A stretch of DNA of 64,000 nt from Gluconobacter morbifer G707 (GTDB lineage: Bacteria; Pseudomonadota; Alphaproteobacteria; Acetobacterales; Acetobacteraceae): assembly GCF_000234355.1 (NCBI RefSeq), contig NZ_AGQV01000002.1, positions 358,540 to 422,539 on the forward strand, in the 5' to 3' direction. This document shows positions 42,361 to 50,988 of this stretch, piece after piece. Both the position numbers and the translations under genes were made by a program. The notes under the pieces were generated by a model. It had not been told where the DNA came from. It saw only the letters and a list, made by a program, of their open reading frames with translations, and made no database searches. Each line of letters opens with the position of its first letter. Position 1 is the first letter of the stretch.

Positions 42361-42845
42361 TCAGAGTTCTTCCCGTCCACGCGTCGCAAGCTCATCCACG
42401 CGTTCGTTGTTTTCGTCTCCTGAATGACCGCGCACCCACAGCCATTCAATCTCATGGGGTTTGGCGGCTTCCAGAATACGCTGCCACAGATCCATATTAG
42501 CGACAGGATCTCCGGCAGCATTCCGCCATTTGCGCCGGACCCAGCCTGTATGCCAGCGCGTGATGCCATTCCGGAGATATTCACTGTCCGTATGCAGCCT
42601 GACAGTGCAGGGCCGTTTCAGCGCTTCCAGCGCCTCAGCCGCGGCGGTCAGTTCCATCCGGTTATTCGTTGTTTCCGGATCACCGCCGTGAAGCTCCTTT
42701 TCCCTGCCCCTGAAACGCAGAAGAACACCCCACCCCCCGGCCCGGGATTGGGTTTGCACCCTCCATCCGTCCAGATCTCGACAACAGCCCCACTCTCGTC
42801 CTGCGCCTGCGCTTCGTCCTGTTCAGACACGCTGCGTCTCCGCAA
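42361..42845 (-). CDS. rnhA: Ribonuclease HI, frameshifted as sequenced
   Basis: RNase HI removes RNA from RNA-DNA hybrids. Two frames together encode one complete protein. The N-terminal part (from about 42845; [12 protein letters not shown]) carries the first catalytic Asp, and the C-terminal frame (to 42361) carries [26 protein letters not shown] and so the other three acidic residues. The frames meet at a run of six C on the plus strand (42733-42738); one additional base there would restore the family sequence GGWGVLL. It is either a sequencing error or a real recent frameshift. The start could be ATG 42845 or GTG 42830; both overlap the end of thrB. Confidence 0.85.
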
Positions 42846-43773
42846 AATGACGACGGCGGGCCAGATACGGCAATGGATCCTTGCGGGTCACCAGCGCGTT
42901 GGCAGGCGTGTTGATCCAGTCATACAGTCGGGTCAGCAGAAAACGCACGGCCGCCCCCTGACAGAGAACCGGCAGAACAGCTTTTTCCCTGTCCGTCAGG
43001 GTCCGGACCGTCTCGTAACCGGTAAGCATGGCTCTGGCGAAATCCGGCTCATATGTCCGCTCATCCGGAAAGCACCAAGCATTCAGACAGATGGCCAGAT
43101 CGTAGGCAAAAAAATCCGTGCAGGCGAAATAGAAGTCGATCAGGCCGGATATGGCTCCGTTCTGAAAAAACACGTTGTCCGGAAAGAGATCCGCATGGAT
43201 CTGGCCCCGCGGCAGTTCGCCGGATACGGGCCATTCCGCCTGAATCCTGATCAGCGCCTGCCGGATTTCTTCTGTCAGCCCGGACGAAAGATCATCTCCT
43301 CCGCCATGACAGCTTTCCAGCAATACACCCCAGGATTCGATCGACAGCGCATTCGGCCTTTCGGCGTCATATCCCCTTCCCATGTCATGAAGCCGAGCGA
43401 GCGCAATGCCCAGTTCATGACAGGCAGACTCATCGGGGTGCTTTCTGGAAGCGCCCGGCAGAAAGGTCGTGATTGCGGTCGGCCGTCCTGCCAGCGTCTG
43501 CAGGGCCTCTCCGTCCCGTGCCCGGACCGGCAGGGGGCAGTTCAGCCCCCGACTGGAGAGATGCTCCATCAGACCGAGAAACCAGGGAAGATCCCCGGCC
43601 TTAACGCGCCGTTCGAACAGGGTCAGTATAAAATCCCCCTCCGTCGTCCGGAGGAGGAAATTGCTGTTCTCGACCCCTTCGGCAATGCCGTGGAACGAAA
43701 CGAGTGTCCCAATGTCATACATGCCAAGAAACGCTTCAAGCGTCTCGGCCGCCAGTTCCGTATAGACGGCCAT
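42823..43773 (-). CDS. thrB: Homoserine kinase (ThrB, aminoglycoside-kinase-like type)
   Basis: ThrB phosphorylates homoserine for threonine synthesis. The 316-residue protein belongs to the APH-like homoserine kinase group of proteobacteria rather than the GHMP type. It begins MAVYTELAAETLEAFLGMYDIG and shows GVENSNFLLRT, the catalytic loop IHADLFPDNVFF and the metal-binding IDFYFA that replaces the DFG-type motif. It lies between ispH and rnhA on the same strand, six bases after ispH and overlapping rnhA, a set that looks like one operon ispH-thrB-rnhA. Confidence 0.94.
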   Translation of the reverse strand: MAVYTELAAETLEAFLGMYDIGTLVSFHGIAEGVENSNFLLRTTEGDFILTLFERRVKAGDLPWFLGLMEHLSSRGLNCPLPVRARDGEALQTLAGRPTAITTFLPGASRKHPDESACHELGIALARLHDMGRGYDAERPNALSIESWGVLLESCHGGGDDLSSGLTEEIRQALIRIQAEWPVSGELPRGQIHADLFPDNVFFQNGAISGLIDFYFACTDFFAYDLAICLNAWCFPDERTYEPDFARAMLTGYETVRTLTDREKAVLPVLCQGAAVRFLLTRLYDWINTPANALVTRKDPLPYLARRRHFAETQRV

Positions 43774-43779
43774 AAGTGC

Positions 43780-44790
43780 TCAGTCGTCCTCACCTGCGAG
43801 CGGCCCTGGAAGGCGGAAATTGATGTTTTCCTCCTTCACGATGCGTTCTTCGATCTTGAGCGTATATTTTTCCGCCAGCGCCGCGACCATTTCTTGCACG
43901 AGGCTCTCGGGTGCCGATGCTCCGGCACTGATGCCCAGCGTTTCCACACCGTCCAGCACGCTCCAGTCCAGATCGGCCAGTTTGGGCACGAGCAGGGCGC
44001 GGCGTGCACCCGACCGTTCCGCCACTTCCCGCAGGCGCTGGGAGTTGGAGGAGTTCGGTGAGCCGATGACAATGACCAGGTCACTTTCCGACGCGATGGC
44101 CTTGACGGCTTCCTGACGGTTGGTCGTGGCGTAGCAGATATCTTCGCGCTTCGGTCCCTCGATCAGGGGGAAGCGGCTGCGAAGGATGTCCACGATCTCG
44201 GCCGTATCGTCCACCGACAGGGTCGTCTGCGTGATGAAAGCCAGACGCGTCGGGTCTTCGGGCTGGATCGTGCGGGCTTCCTCGGCGTCGTTGATGAGCG
44301 TGACGGCGCCCGGCGGAAGCTGGCCCATGGTACCCACGACTTCCGGATGTCCCGCATGGCCAATCATCAGGATATGACGCTGGTTCGGACCGCCACCGGC
44401 AAAATGACGCTCGGCTTCACGATGCACCTTGGAGACCAGCGGGCAGGTCGCATCCAGATACAGGAGATTGCGGCGCTGGGCCTCAACCGGAACGGCCTTG
44501 GGGACGCCATGGGCGGAGAAAACGACGTGCCCGTCTTCGGGGACTTCATCGAGCTCTTCCACGAAAATGGCGCCCTTGGCCTCCAGATTTTCCACAACCG
44601 TCCGGTTATGGACGATCTCGTGCCGCACATAAACAGGAGCGCCATAACGCCGCAGGGCTTCCTCAACCACACGGATGGCCCGGTCCACGCCGGCACAGAA
44701 CCCGCGGGGGCCGGCCAGGAGAACGCGGAGGGTTTTCTGGTTCGCCGCACCTTCGGTGCCGGCGGGAGCGAAAGTCGTCTGATCTGACAT
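43780..44790 (-). CDS. ispH: 4-hydroxy-3-methylbut-2-enyl diphosphate reductase
   Basis: IspH is the Fe-S enzyme of the last step of the non-mevalonate isoprenoid pathway, making IPP and DMAPP. From the ATG at 44790 it has 336 residues with the cluster cysteines in [12 protein letters not shown] (Cys32), [11 protein letters not shown] and [13 protein letters not shown], plus the conserved [12 protein letters not shown]. An open frame continues to 45015, but the extra 75 residues are not family sequence and would cover the promoter region. A lipoprotein gene is divergent from it. Confidence 0.97.
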   Translation of the reverse strand: MSDQTTFAPAGTEGAANQKTLRVLLAGPRGFCAGVDRAIRVVEEALRRYGAPVYVRHEIVHNRTVVENLEAKGAIFVEELDEVPEDGHVVFSAHGVPKAVPVEAQRRNLLYLDATCPLVSKVHREAERHFAGGGPNQRHILMIGHAGHPEVVGTMGQLPPGAVTLINDAEEARTIQPEDPTRLAFITQTTLSVDDTAEIVDILRSRFPLIEGPKREDICYATTNRQEAVKAIASESDLVIVIGSPNSSNSQRLREVAERSGARRALLVPKLADLDWSVLDGVETLGISAGASAPESLVQEMVAALAEKYTLKIEERIVKEENINFRLPGPLAGEDD

Positions 44791-44828
44791 GGTGTTTCCC
44801 AAGAGGGCGGAGTTCGATATGTAGGACC

Positions 44829-44857
44829 AGTATCGACCGGATTGTCTCATGTCGCAA
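44829..44857 (-). promoter_or_regulatory. Candidate promoter for ispH-thrB-rnhA
   Basis: On the minus strand TTGCGA (44857-44852) and GATACT (44834-44829) are 17 bases apart, each matching four of six consensus positions, about 40 bases before the ispH start. Confidence 0.4.
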
Positions 44858-44891
44858 CGTCCGGGCCGCTTTCTGGGAGTTTCTTGAACAG

Positions 44892-45482
44892 ATGCCAGCC
44901 TTCCGGCGCCTCGCCACACCCCTGTTTGCCCCGGCTTTTGCCCTTGTGGCGCTTTCCACCCTGGCCGGCTGCGACGAATCCAATCAGAGCATGTTCGCAC
45001 CCGCCTGCCCCGCAACGGAGATTCCCGGTCTCGCCGCGGACCGTTTCGTTTACGACGATCGCGGACTCGATATCGGCAGCCTGGTCAGCCATGCCCAGAT
45101 TACAGCCCTCTCAGGTGACTGCCAGAAAGGACCCGATGGCCCTCACGGCGCCTCCATGGTCCGGACGCGCATCAGCCTGACCATGAATCTGACCCGCGGC
45201 CCGGCATCCAGCACTGGCTCTATCGAAATTCCGTATTTCGTGGCGGTGCTGCGGGATGGCAAGATTACTGACAAGAAAGTGTTCAGCGACACGTTCCGCC
45301 TCCCGCAGGATGTCAGCAACCAGACAGTCCAGACGAAACTGCGCCTGATCGATCTGCCCGCCTCCAGCAACCTTCAGGACAACCCCTACACGCTGGAAAT
45401 CGGCCTGCAGCTCACGCACCCGGAACTGGACTACAACCGCCAGCATCTCCCAGCAGTTTCGTTTCACCCACGCACCCCCTGA
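44892..45482 (+). CDS. Putative lipoprotein of unknown function
   Basis: I do not recognise this 196-residue protein. It has a signal peptide with lipobox LAGC (lipidated Cys27), so the mature domain of about 170 residues should be anchored at a membrane in the envelope. The mature part has two further cysteines (in APACPATE and SGDCQKG) that could form a disulphide, and alternating hydrophobic segments suggesting a beta-rich fold. It diverges from ispH, with a 101-base gap, and precedes an OPT transporter gene by 107 bases. A role cannot be deduced. Confidence 0.75.
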   Translation: MPAFRRLATPLFAPAFALVALSTLAGCDESNQSMFAPACPATEIPGLAADRFVYDDRGLDIGSLVSHAQITALSGDCQKGPDGPHGASMVRTRISLTMNLTRGPASSTGSIEIPYFVAVLRDGKITDKKVFSDTFRLPQDVSNQTVQTKLRLIDLPASSNLQDNPYTLEIGLQLTHPELDYNRQHLPAVSFHPRTP

Positions 45483-45589
45483 TGCGCGTCTGAGCCATCC
45501 CTGCAACTTCAATTCACGGTAATCCCCTGCTCCCTTGAACAGAGGCTGACCAGAGGACTACCGCCGCGCCTTCACAGGATCATTCTGGA

Positions 45590-47494
45590 ATGACATATCT
45601 GGACGGCCGCGAACTGACTCTACGGGGTATTGTTCTCGGTGCTCTCATCACGGTCGTCTTTACGGCAGCGAACGTCTATCTCGGTCTGAAGATCGGCCTG
45701 ACATTCGGGTCTTCCATCCCTGCCACCATCATCTCCATGGCGGTTCTGCGCCTGCTGGGCGGCGGCACGACCCTTGAAAACAACATGGTCCAGACGCAGG
45801 CTTCCGCTGCGGGAACACTCTCCTGCGTCTTTGCCGCGTTTCCGGCCCTGATCATGGTCGGATACTGGCATGAATTTCCATACTTTGTCACATTCCTCCT
45901 GACCATGGCAGGCGGAATGACCGGGGTCGTCTTCACCATTCCCCTGCGACGCGCCCTCGTCTCAAATTCTGACCTGCCCTATCCCGAAGGCACGGCCTGT
46001 GCCGAAATCCTGCGCGCCTCATCCCCGGAAGGAGATGCCGAGAGCCTGCGCTCCCTGACGGCGGGAAGCATCGTGGCCGCCGTCATGGCATTCGCCACGT
46101 CCGGGCTGCGCCTTCTGTCCGAAAGCTTTACCACCGCCGTAACATGGGGGACCTCCGCCTTTCAGTTCAGCGGAAGTTTCTCTCTTGCCCTGCTGGGAAC
46201 AGGGTATCTCGTCGGTATCGGTGGCGGTCTGGCCATGCTTCTGGGGGTTGCCCTGGCCTGGGGGGTCATGATCCCGGTTCTGGGTCATTTCAATCCCGTA
46301 CCCGACCCTGTCGCGGCGGCGCCTAGCCTCTGGGTTCACAAGGTGCGCTTCATTGGCGCGGGCACGATCGCCGTTGCCGCCATCTGGACCCTCATCGCCC
46401 TTGCCGGTCCCGTTACGAAAGGTCTGAAGGAAGCTCTTTCCACGCATTCTCGTCGCACCCAGGAGGAAACGGACCGCGATCTCGCGCCGCGCACCCTGAT
46501 CATCCTGAGCCTCGGACTGGCCCTGCTCCTGTCCGCGCTGTTTGCACAGTTTCTCTGGCCTGTCATTCCCCATGGACATACGCTGTTCGTGCTGGTGCTC
46601 CTCGGACTAATCTCCTGCTTCGGGCTGGGTTTCCTCGTGGCCAGCGCCTGCGGCTACATGGCAGGCATTGTCGGCTCCTCCTCCTCCCCCATCTCCGGGG
46701 TCGGCATCATCGCCATCATTGCCATTTCCGTCGCATTATGGGGGCTGGAAAGCTGCGGCCTGCTCGCGCCGGGTGAACGGTCCGTAACCATCGCCTTCGG
46801 CCTGTTCATCCTTTCAGCCATCACGGCTTCGGCCGCCGTATCCAATGACAATCTTCAGGACCTGAAGACCGGCCAACTGGTCAAGGCAGCACCGTGGAAA
46901 CAGGAAATCGCCCTGCTGATCGGCTGTCTGGTCGGAGCCATCGTGATCCCGTGGGTTCTGCAGATCCTTTATCAGGCCTATGGCTTTGTCGGCGCGCTGC
47001 CCCGCCCTGACATGGACCCGACACATGCCCTCGCCGCCCCGCAGCCAGCCCTGATGGCAGCCATCGCAACTGGCATCCTGACCCATGATCTGGACTGGAA
47101 AATGCTGGAAATCGGGGCTGCACTGGGCATTATGCTGGTTTTGGCGGATCTCGGCCTGAAGCGCCGTAGACTGTCTCTTCCGCCACTTGCCGTCGGCATG
47201 GGCATCTATCTGCCTGCCGACATCTCCATTACGATTGCCATCGGCACCGGGTTAGGATGGGCACTGCGCGGCTTCCCCAAGACCCAGGGCACGATGATCG
47301 CATCCGGTTTTATCGTTGGGGAAAGTCTGGTCGGTGTCGGGCTGGCAGCTCTGAGCGGTGCGACGGGGAGTACGGAAACACTTGCGCTCCCCGTCCCTCA
47401 TGCCGTCGCCACATTTCTCGGGGCTGCTGCTTTTCTGGCCGTCATGGCCTGGTTCGGGCGGCGTGTCCGCCGCCCTGGAAGCCTGAAGCCGTAA
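45590..47494 (+). CDS. OPT family oligopeptide transporter
   Basis: This 634-residue integral membrane protein has about fifteen hydrophobic segments and the OPT-family opening LTLRGIVLGALITVVFTAANVYLGLKIGL with the TQASAAGTLS and GTACAEILRA motifs. Bacterial OPT proteins are thought to take up oligopeptides or metal-peptide chelates by proton symport; the actual substrate is unknown. The C-terminal part includes GMGIYLPADISITIAIGTGLGW. It is convergent with the coiled-coil gene at 47495, with no gap between their stops. Confidence 0.9.
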   Translation: MTYLDGRELTLRGIVLGALITVVFTAANVYLGLKIGLTFGSSIPATIISMAVLRLLGGGTTLENNMVQTQASAAGTLSCVFAAFPALIMVGYWHEFPYFVTFLLTMAGGMTGVVFTIPLRRALVSNSDLPYPEGTACAEILRASSPEGDAESLRSLTAGSIVAAVMAFATSGLRLLSESFTTAVTWGTSAFQFSGSFSLALLGTGYLVGIGGGLAMLLGVALAWGVMIPVLGHFNPVPDPVAAAPSLWVHKVRFIGAGTIAVAAIWTLIALAGPVTKGLKEALSTHSRRTQEETDRDLAPRTLIILSLGLALLLSALFAQFLWPVIPHGHTLFVLVLLGLISCFGLGFLVASACGYMAGIVGSSSSPISGVGIIAIIAISVALWGLESCGLLAPGERSVTIAFGLFILSAITASAAVSNDNLQDLKTGQLVKAAPWKQEIALLIGCLVGAIVIPWVLQILYQAYGFVGALPRPDMDPTHALAAPQPALMAAIATGILTHDLDWKMLEIGAALGIMLVLADLGLKRRRLSLPPLAVGMGIYLPADISITIAIGTGLGWALRGFPKTQGTMIASGFIVGESLVGVGLAALSGATGSTETLALPVPHAVATFLGAAAFLAVMAWFGRRVRRPGSLKP

Positions 47495-48112
47495 TCAGGC
47501 CTTGATCCACCACTGCACGGGTTCGGGCTCATTGGCAGCCCGAGGCTCAGGCTGTACGGCAGACGGCATTTCTTCCGCCTCAACCGGTGGCTGCTCCTTG
47601 CGTGGGCGACCAACAGGACGGGGCGAACGGCGGGATGCCTCTTGAGCCTGATCACGCACACGGTGCAGTTCCCCTTTCAGGGTCTGGATCGTATCCTGAT
47701 GCTCACGCAGATCCTTGGTCAGTTCGCTGATCCGGATCTTGGCATGGGCTTCGCGTGTTTCAAAAACGCGGATCTGGCCCCGCATGTCGGAAAGATGGCG
47801 TTCAGCCTCTTCCCATCGACGCTGCTCACGCTTGACGGACTGGCGCAGCCGCTCGATTTCTTCCTGATCTTCCTGACCGGCATTCCGGGTAACAAGGCCC
47901 CGGCCACCCTGGTGCTCCACAACAACCTGACCATCCCGGACAAAACGGCGACGGCGTTCAGTAGTCGGCGTGGAAGAGCGGGGTTTGGCAGAGCGGGCAT
48001 TGCCCGCTCCCAGTCGGGAAAGTGCCTGCCTCAGTTTGTCTTCGTCGGTAACCTGCTGTTCGTCCTGCATTCTTATATTTTCAACCAATATGATATTCTG
48101 GATGTCATCCAC
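47495..48112 (-). CDS. Coiled-coil protein with AT-hook-like motif and C-terminal QWWIK tail
   Basis: I do not know a named family for this 205-residue protein. Residues about 40-60 are basic (TTERRRRFVRDG). Residues 82-160 are strongly charged and heptad-like, predicted to form a long coiled coil. RPVGRPRK (165-172) matches the AT-hook core GRP with flanking basic residues, and the last residues EPVQWWIKA are a tryptophan motif. Together this suggests a dimeric DNA-binding or nucleoid-associated protein, which is inference only. Translation may start at Met1 or Met15. Its stop abuts the OPT stop. Confidence 0.7.
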   Translation of the reverse strand: MDDIQNIILVENIRMQDEQQVTDEDKLRQALSRLGAGNARSAKPRSSTPTTERRRRFVRDGQVVVEHQGGRGLVTRNAGQEDQEEIERLRQSVKREQRRWEEAERHLSDMRGQIRVFETREAHAKIRISELTKDLREHQDTIQTLKGELHRVRDQAQEASRRSPRPVGRPRKEQPPVEAEEMPSAVQPEPRAANEPEPVQWWIKA

Positions 48113-48201
48113 ACCCGTCCGCTACCGGCTGGCAGAAAAGCTGACTGGGATTAGACCCCGTTGGGCAGCATATCCGGATATGGAACATGGAAAGTCGTTT
48201 T

Positions 48202-48223
48202 AGCCGGGATTCTGCTCCCGGCT
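48202..48223. terminator. Hairpin in the 185-base gap between the ATR and coiled-coil genes
   Basis: AGCCGGGA (48202-48209) pairs with TCCCGGCT (48216-48223) around a six-base loop. It lies 75 bases downstream of the adenosyltransferase stop on the minus strand. Neither side has a strong T tract, so termination is uncertain. Confidence 0.45.
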
Positions 48224-48297
48224 TTACAGACAGAAGCTATATAGCAACTCTTAACCAGTCTGTCACCTGCGCATTAATGTAAAGACTGTAATTCTTT

Positions 48298-48861
48298 TCA
48301 TCGCCACTGTCCGGGACGCCAGCAAATATCGGCATTGCCCCGGTCATTGGCATGTCGTCCCAGAACAAAGAAGTAATCGGACAGCCGGTTCAGGAAACGC
48401 AGTGGCAATGCCGGCATGGGATCAACAGCAGAGACCCTGCGTTCGGCACGGCGCGCGACCGTCCGGACCAAATGAGCGTGAGAGGCCACCAGACTTCCAC
48501 CCGGCAAGATAAAGCTCTGCAAAGCAGGCTGCTGATCCCGCAGGGCCTCAATCCGTCCTTCCAGCCAGATCAGGGCGTGTTCCGTCAGGCTGGGCGGCCG
48601 CTCCGGATCAGGGATGCAGAGATCGGCACCAAGATCAAACAGACAGGACTGAAGACGACTGATATCGCCCCCAAGTTCTGCCATCTTCGGATCATGAACG
48701 ATGTAATGGTGAAGCAGACCTAGATGAGCATTCAGTTCATCGACTGTTCCCATGGCCTCAATACGCGGGCAGCATTTGGAGACGCGCGTTCCGTCCCCCA
48801 GTGATGTCTGCCCGCCATCGCCACCTCGTGTCACGACACGATCGATCCGGATAGTCATCAT
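48298..48861 (-). CDS. Cob(I)alamin adenosyltransferase, PduO type
   Basis: This 187-residue enzyme transfers the adenosyl group of ATP to cob(I)alamin to make coenzyme B12. The N-terminal TRGGDGGQTSLGDGTRVSKCCPRIEAMGTVDELNAHLG is the ATP-binding segment of the PduO/MMAB family, and RTVARRAERRV and RFLNRLSDYFFVLGRHAN carry the conserved Arg, Asn and Asp cobalamin-site residues. No cobalamin riboswitch or other B12 gene is visible beside it. It lies ten bases after the DUF4142 gene on the same strand. Confidence 0.93.
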   Translation of the reverse strand: MMTIRIDRVVTRGGDGGQTSLGDGTRVSKCCPRIEAMGTVDELNAHLGLLHHYIVHDPKMAELGGDISRLQSCLFDLGADLCIPDPERPPSLTEHALIWLEGRIEALRDQQPALQSFILPGGSLVASHAHLVRTVARRAERRVSAVDPMPALPLRFLNRLSDYFFVLGRHANDRGNADICWRPGQWR

Positions 48862-48871
48862 TCCCGCCTGC

Positions 48872-49459
48872 TCAGTGCCGCTTGCGGGAATGATGACGGC
48901 CGAAGGTACGATCCCCCATCAGGTCATGGGCCCGGGCTGTATGGTCGGTCAGCATCTTGGTCGTGTCAGACGCCAGCGTCTTGACGTCTGCAAAACCACC
49001 GGACGCGGTTTCCGTCTTCAGCGTGCTGGTAAAGGCCGGTGTCTGGAGACTGACAATATTGCGCAGGTACAGACGGTCGAAAGAACTCCCATACAGATGG
49101 TCGAACGTTTCGATATGTCCCTGATCCGCATCATCCACCTTGGGCGTGACGGTCAGGTTGGCTTCAGTCGCGATCTTGGCCACGGCTTTCTGGTTGGTGG
49201 TATGGTCGTTCAGAACCGTCGTGGCAAAAGCCTTCACTACGTCACTGTTACTGTGCGTAGCCGCAAGTTTGGCAATATTGATCTGCGTCTGGTCCAGTTC
49301 ATCAACCTGCTGGAGGAAAGCGGCGTCCGCAGTCGAGAGCTTGTACACGCCCGGCGCGGACGGAAGAGCCGGAGCAGGCGGAGCATCCGCCGACGTGCAG
49401 GCAGCAAGAGCGGCCAGAAGCCCCACGGAAGCGCATACCTTGAGGCATGAAGCGATCAT
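48872..49459 (-). CDS. DUF4142 family putative lipoprotein
   Basis: The 195-residue precursor has a signal peptide with lipobox LAAC (Cys21) and a helical DUF4142 domain (about residues 45-180) containing DAAFLQQVDELDQTQINIAKLA and the typical VKAFATTVLNDHTTNQKAVAKIA. DUF4142 proteins are ferritin-like four-helix envelope proteins often linked to stress, with no established activity. It ends with a basic HHSRKRH tail. It is directly upstream of the adenosyltransferase gene and may share its transcript. Confidence 0.85.
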   Translation of the reverse strand: MIASCLKVCASVGLLAALAACTSADAPPAPALPSAPGVYKLSTADAAFLQQVDELDQTQINIAKLAATHSNSDVVKAFATTVLNDHTTNQKAVAKIATEANLTVTPKVDDADQGHIETFDHLYGSSFDRLYLRNIVSLQTPAFTSTLKTETASGGFADVKTLASDTTKMLTDHTARAHDLMGDRTFGRHHSRKRH

Positions 49460-49566
49460 TCTGAATTTTCCTTACTCAAAACGTGCCGAACAGGCCGGCA
49501 ATCCAAAATCGACAAACGGCAGGGGAGTATTTCGCTGTCTTCAGCGATTCATGATACATTCCGGCC

Positions 49567-49995
49567 ATGTCCGCAAACCCTGTCTCTTTCCGTCTGCATG
49601 GCCTGTTCCGGGGCTGTTTCATCTTTGCCGCACTTTCCGGTGCCACCGGGGTCGCGCTGGGTGCCGTGGCGGCGCATCTGCCTGACAGGCTGTTCGCAGT
49701 ACCACAGGGGCGGACCATGCTCCATTCCGCGGTGGAAATCCAGATGTGGCATGCCCTTGCCCTGATCCTTCTGTCGATCGCGGCACCGCTGCTGAATACC
49801 CGACTGGCGCGTCTGGCCTGTTCGCTCATGGTCGCGGGCATGATCCTGTTCTGCGTGCCCGTCACGTTGCTGGCGCTTTTCGACCTGAAACTGGGTTCAC
49901 TGTCCGTCGGCCGGATTGCACCCTACGGCGGAACCGCCCTGATCCTTGCGTGGTGTCTTGCCGCCGGATCTGCACTTCGGCAGCCAGCAGACTGA
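49567..49995 (+). CDS. DUF423 family membrane protein
   Basis: This 142-residue protein has four predicted membrane spans and the DUF423 signature: GATGVALGAVAAH near residue 25, a WHALALILLS helix and a C-terminal RIAPYGGTALILAW segment. The family (YgdD-like) is conserved but without known function. It is divergent from the DUF4142 gene and convergent, with a three-base gap, with a small membrane-protein gene on the minus strand. Confidence 0.88.
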   Translation: MSANPVSFRLHGLFRGCFIFAALSGATGVALGAVAAHLPDRLFAVPQGRTMLHSAVEIQMWHALALILLSIAAPLLNTRLARLACSLMVAGMILFCVPVTLLALFDLKLGSLSVGRIAPYGGTALILAWCLAAGSALRQPAD

Positions 49996-49998
49996 CCG

Positions 49999-50337
49999 TC
50001 ATTCCTGCCGCTGTTTCCGTATCCGACGCACGCTTGCAAGGATCAGGACCTCCACCCCCAGCGCGGCCAGAAAGCACACCAGGACAATGCCGATCAGGAT
50101 AAGCTGTTCACGCCCCAGTGCGGTTTCAATATGAAAAAGACCATACAGTGCCTGCCATGCCGACGTTCCCGCCACTTTCTGTGACAGATGAATGGCCGGC
50201 TTCCAGAAACGGAACACGGCGGCAAAAATAACGGTCAGCCCGACAAGCCCGACAGTCCGCAACAGGGTCTCGGCAATGCTGACCTCATTGGTCAATCGGG
50301 AAGCCCCGGTCTCCGAACGATCGTTCTGTTGTTTCAA
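49999..50337 (-). CDS. Hypothetical small membrane protein
   Basis: I do not recognise this 112-residue protein. It has a polar N-terminus, one hydrophobic segment at about residues 27-45, an amphipathic middle (KPAIHLSQKVAGTSAWQALYGLFHIE) and a second hydrophobic segment at 78-104, ending in a basic RRIRKQRQE. The positive-inside rule suggests at least the C-terminus is cytoplasmic. No neighbour clearly forms an operon with it. Confidence 0.6.
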   Translation of the reverse strand: MKQQNDRSETGASRLTNEVSIAETLLRTVGLVGLTVIFAAVFRFWKPAIHLSQKVAGTSAWQALYGLFHIETALGREQLILIGIVLVCFLAALGVEVLILASVRRIRKQRQE

Positions 50338-50398
50338 GAATATGCCCTTCCGCCTGAGACAGGCTTAAATTAATGGCGTCACGCCACTGCGTTATGGC

Positions 50399-50941
50399 AT
50401 GCAGAAGTCTACATCAATGAAAGCCTTTTTTATGCGCCTTTCCTTTCTGGCCATGGCCGCTCTGGGCATGGCTCTTGTCTCGTCGGCTTCCGCATCCGCT
50501 GCCCCTTCCGGGGCTCCCACAATCAGCGAGACATCCGCCCCGCCAATTGCCACACCCTACCCCGATTCTTCTGTCGCGCGGCAACAGGTTCAGGACGCCT
50601 TTGTCACGGCACGCAGAACGCATCGCAAGGTTCTGCTCGATTTCGGGGGAAACTGGTGCCCCGACTGCAAGATGCTGGGTGGGATCTTTGCCCTGCCAGA
50701 CGCAAAGGCATGGCTGGACAGCCAGTTCGTGATCGTTACGGTGAATGTCGGACGCATCAACACAAACCTTGACTTGGCCAGCCAGTACGGCGTCACCATC
50801 ACGGCGGTTCCGACTGTCATCATCGTCACACCTGACGGTCATGCCCTGAATCAGGACGGCTCACGCGCACTGGGCGATGCACGCAGCATGTCACCGCAGG
50901 CCGTTCTGGACCTGATCGCAGAGTGGAACAGCCGCGGCTGA
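50399..50941 (+). CDS. Periplasmic thioredoxin-fold protein
   Basis: The 180-residue precursor has a signal peptide (hydrophobic about 10-30, cleavage near ASASA) and a thioredoxin fold with active site WCPDC (Cys87, Cys90) in LDFGGNWCPDCKMLGG, followed by the cis-Pro loop AVPTVIIVTPDG. It belongs to the thioredoxin_7/DsbD-gamma-like group that reduces or oxidises envelope thiols; the partner is unknown. Met7 (50417) is an alternative start. It is convergent with the M3 peptidase gene, with a hairpin between them. Confidence 0.87.
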   Translation: MQKSTSMKAFFMRLSFLAMAALGMALVSSASASAAPSGAPTISETSAPPIATPYPDSSVARQQVQDAFVTARRTHRKVLLDFGGNWCPDCKMLGGIFALPDAKAWLDSQFVIVTVNVGRINTNLDLASQYGVTITAVPTVIIVTPDGHALNQDGSRALGDARSMSPQAVLDLIAEWNSRG

Positions 50942-50953
50942 CCAGCCCATCAT

Positions 50954-50983
50954 TCTGGCTCCCTGGAAACCTAGGGAGCCAGA
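50954..50983. terminator. Hairpin between thioredoxin-like and M3 peptidase genes
   Basis: TCTGGCTCCCT (50954-50964) pairs perfectly with AGGGAGCCAGA (50973-50983) over an eight-base loop, between two convergent stops. There is no T tract on either side, so it may be an inefficient or factor-assisted bidirectional terminator. Confidence 0.55.
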
Positions 50984-50988
50984 CGTTC

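Noticed and set aside
44791..45015. 75-residue N-terminal extension of IspH
   Set aside because: It overlaps the divergent lipoprotein gene and a promoter candidate, and IspH homology begins just after the ATG at 44790.
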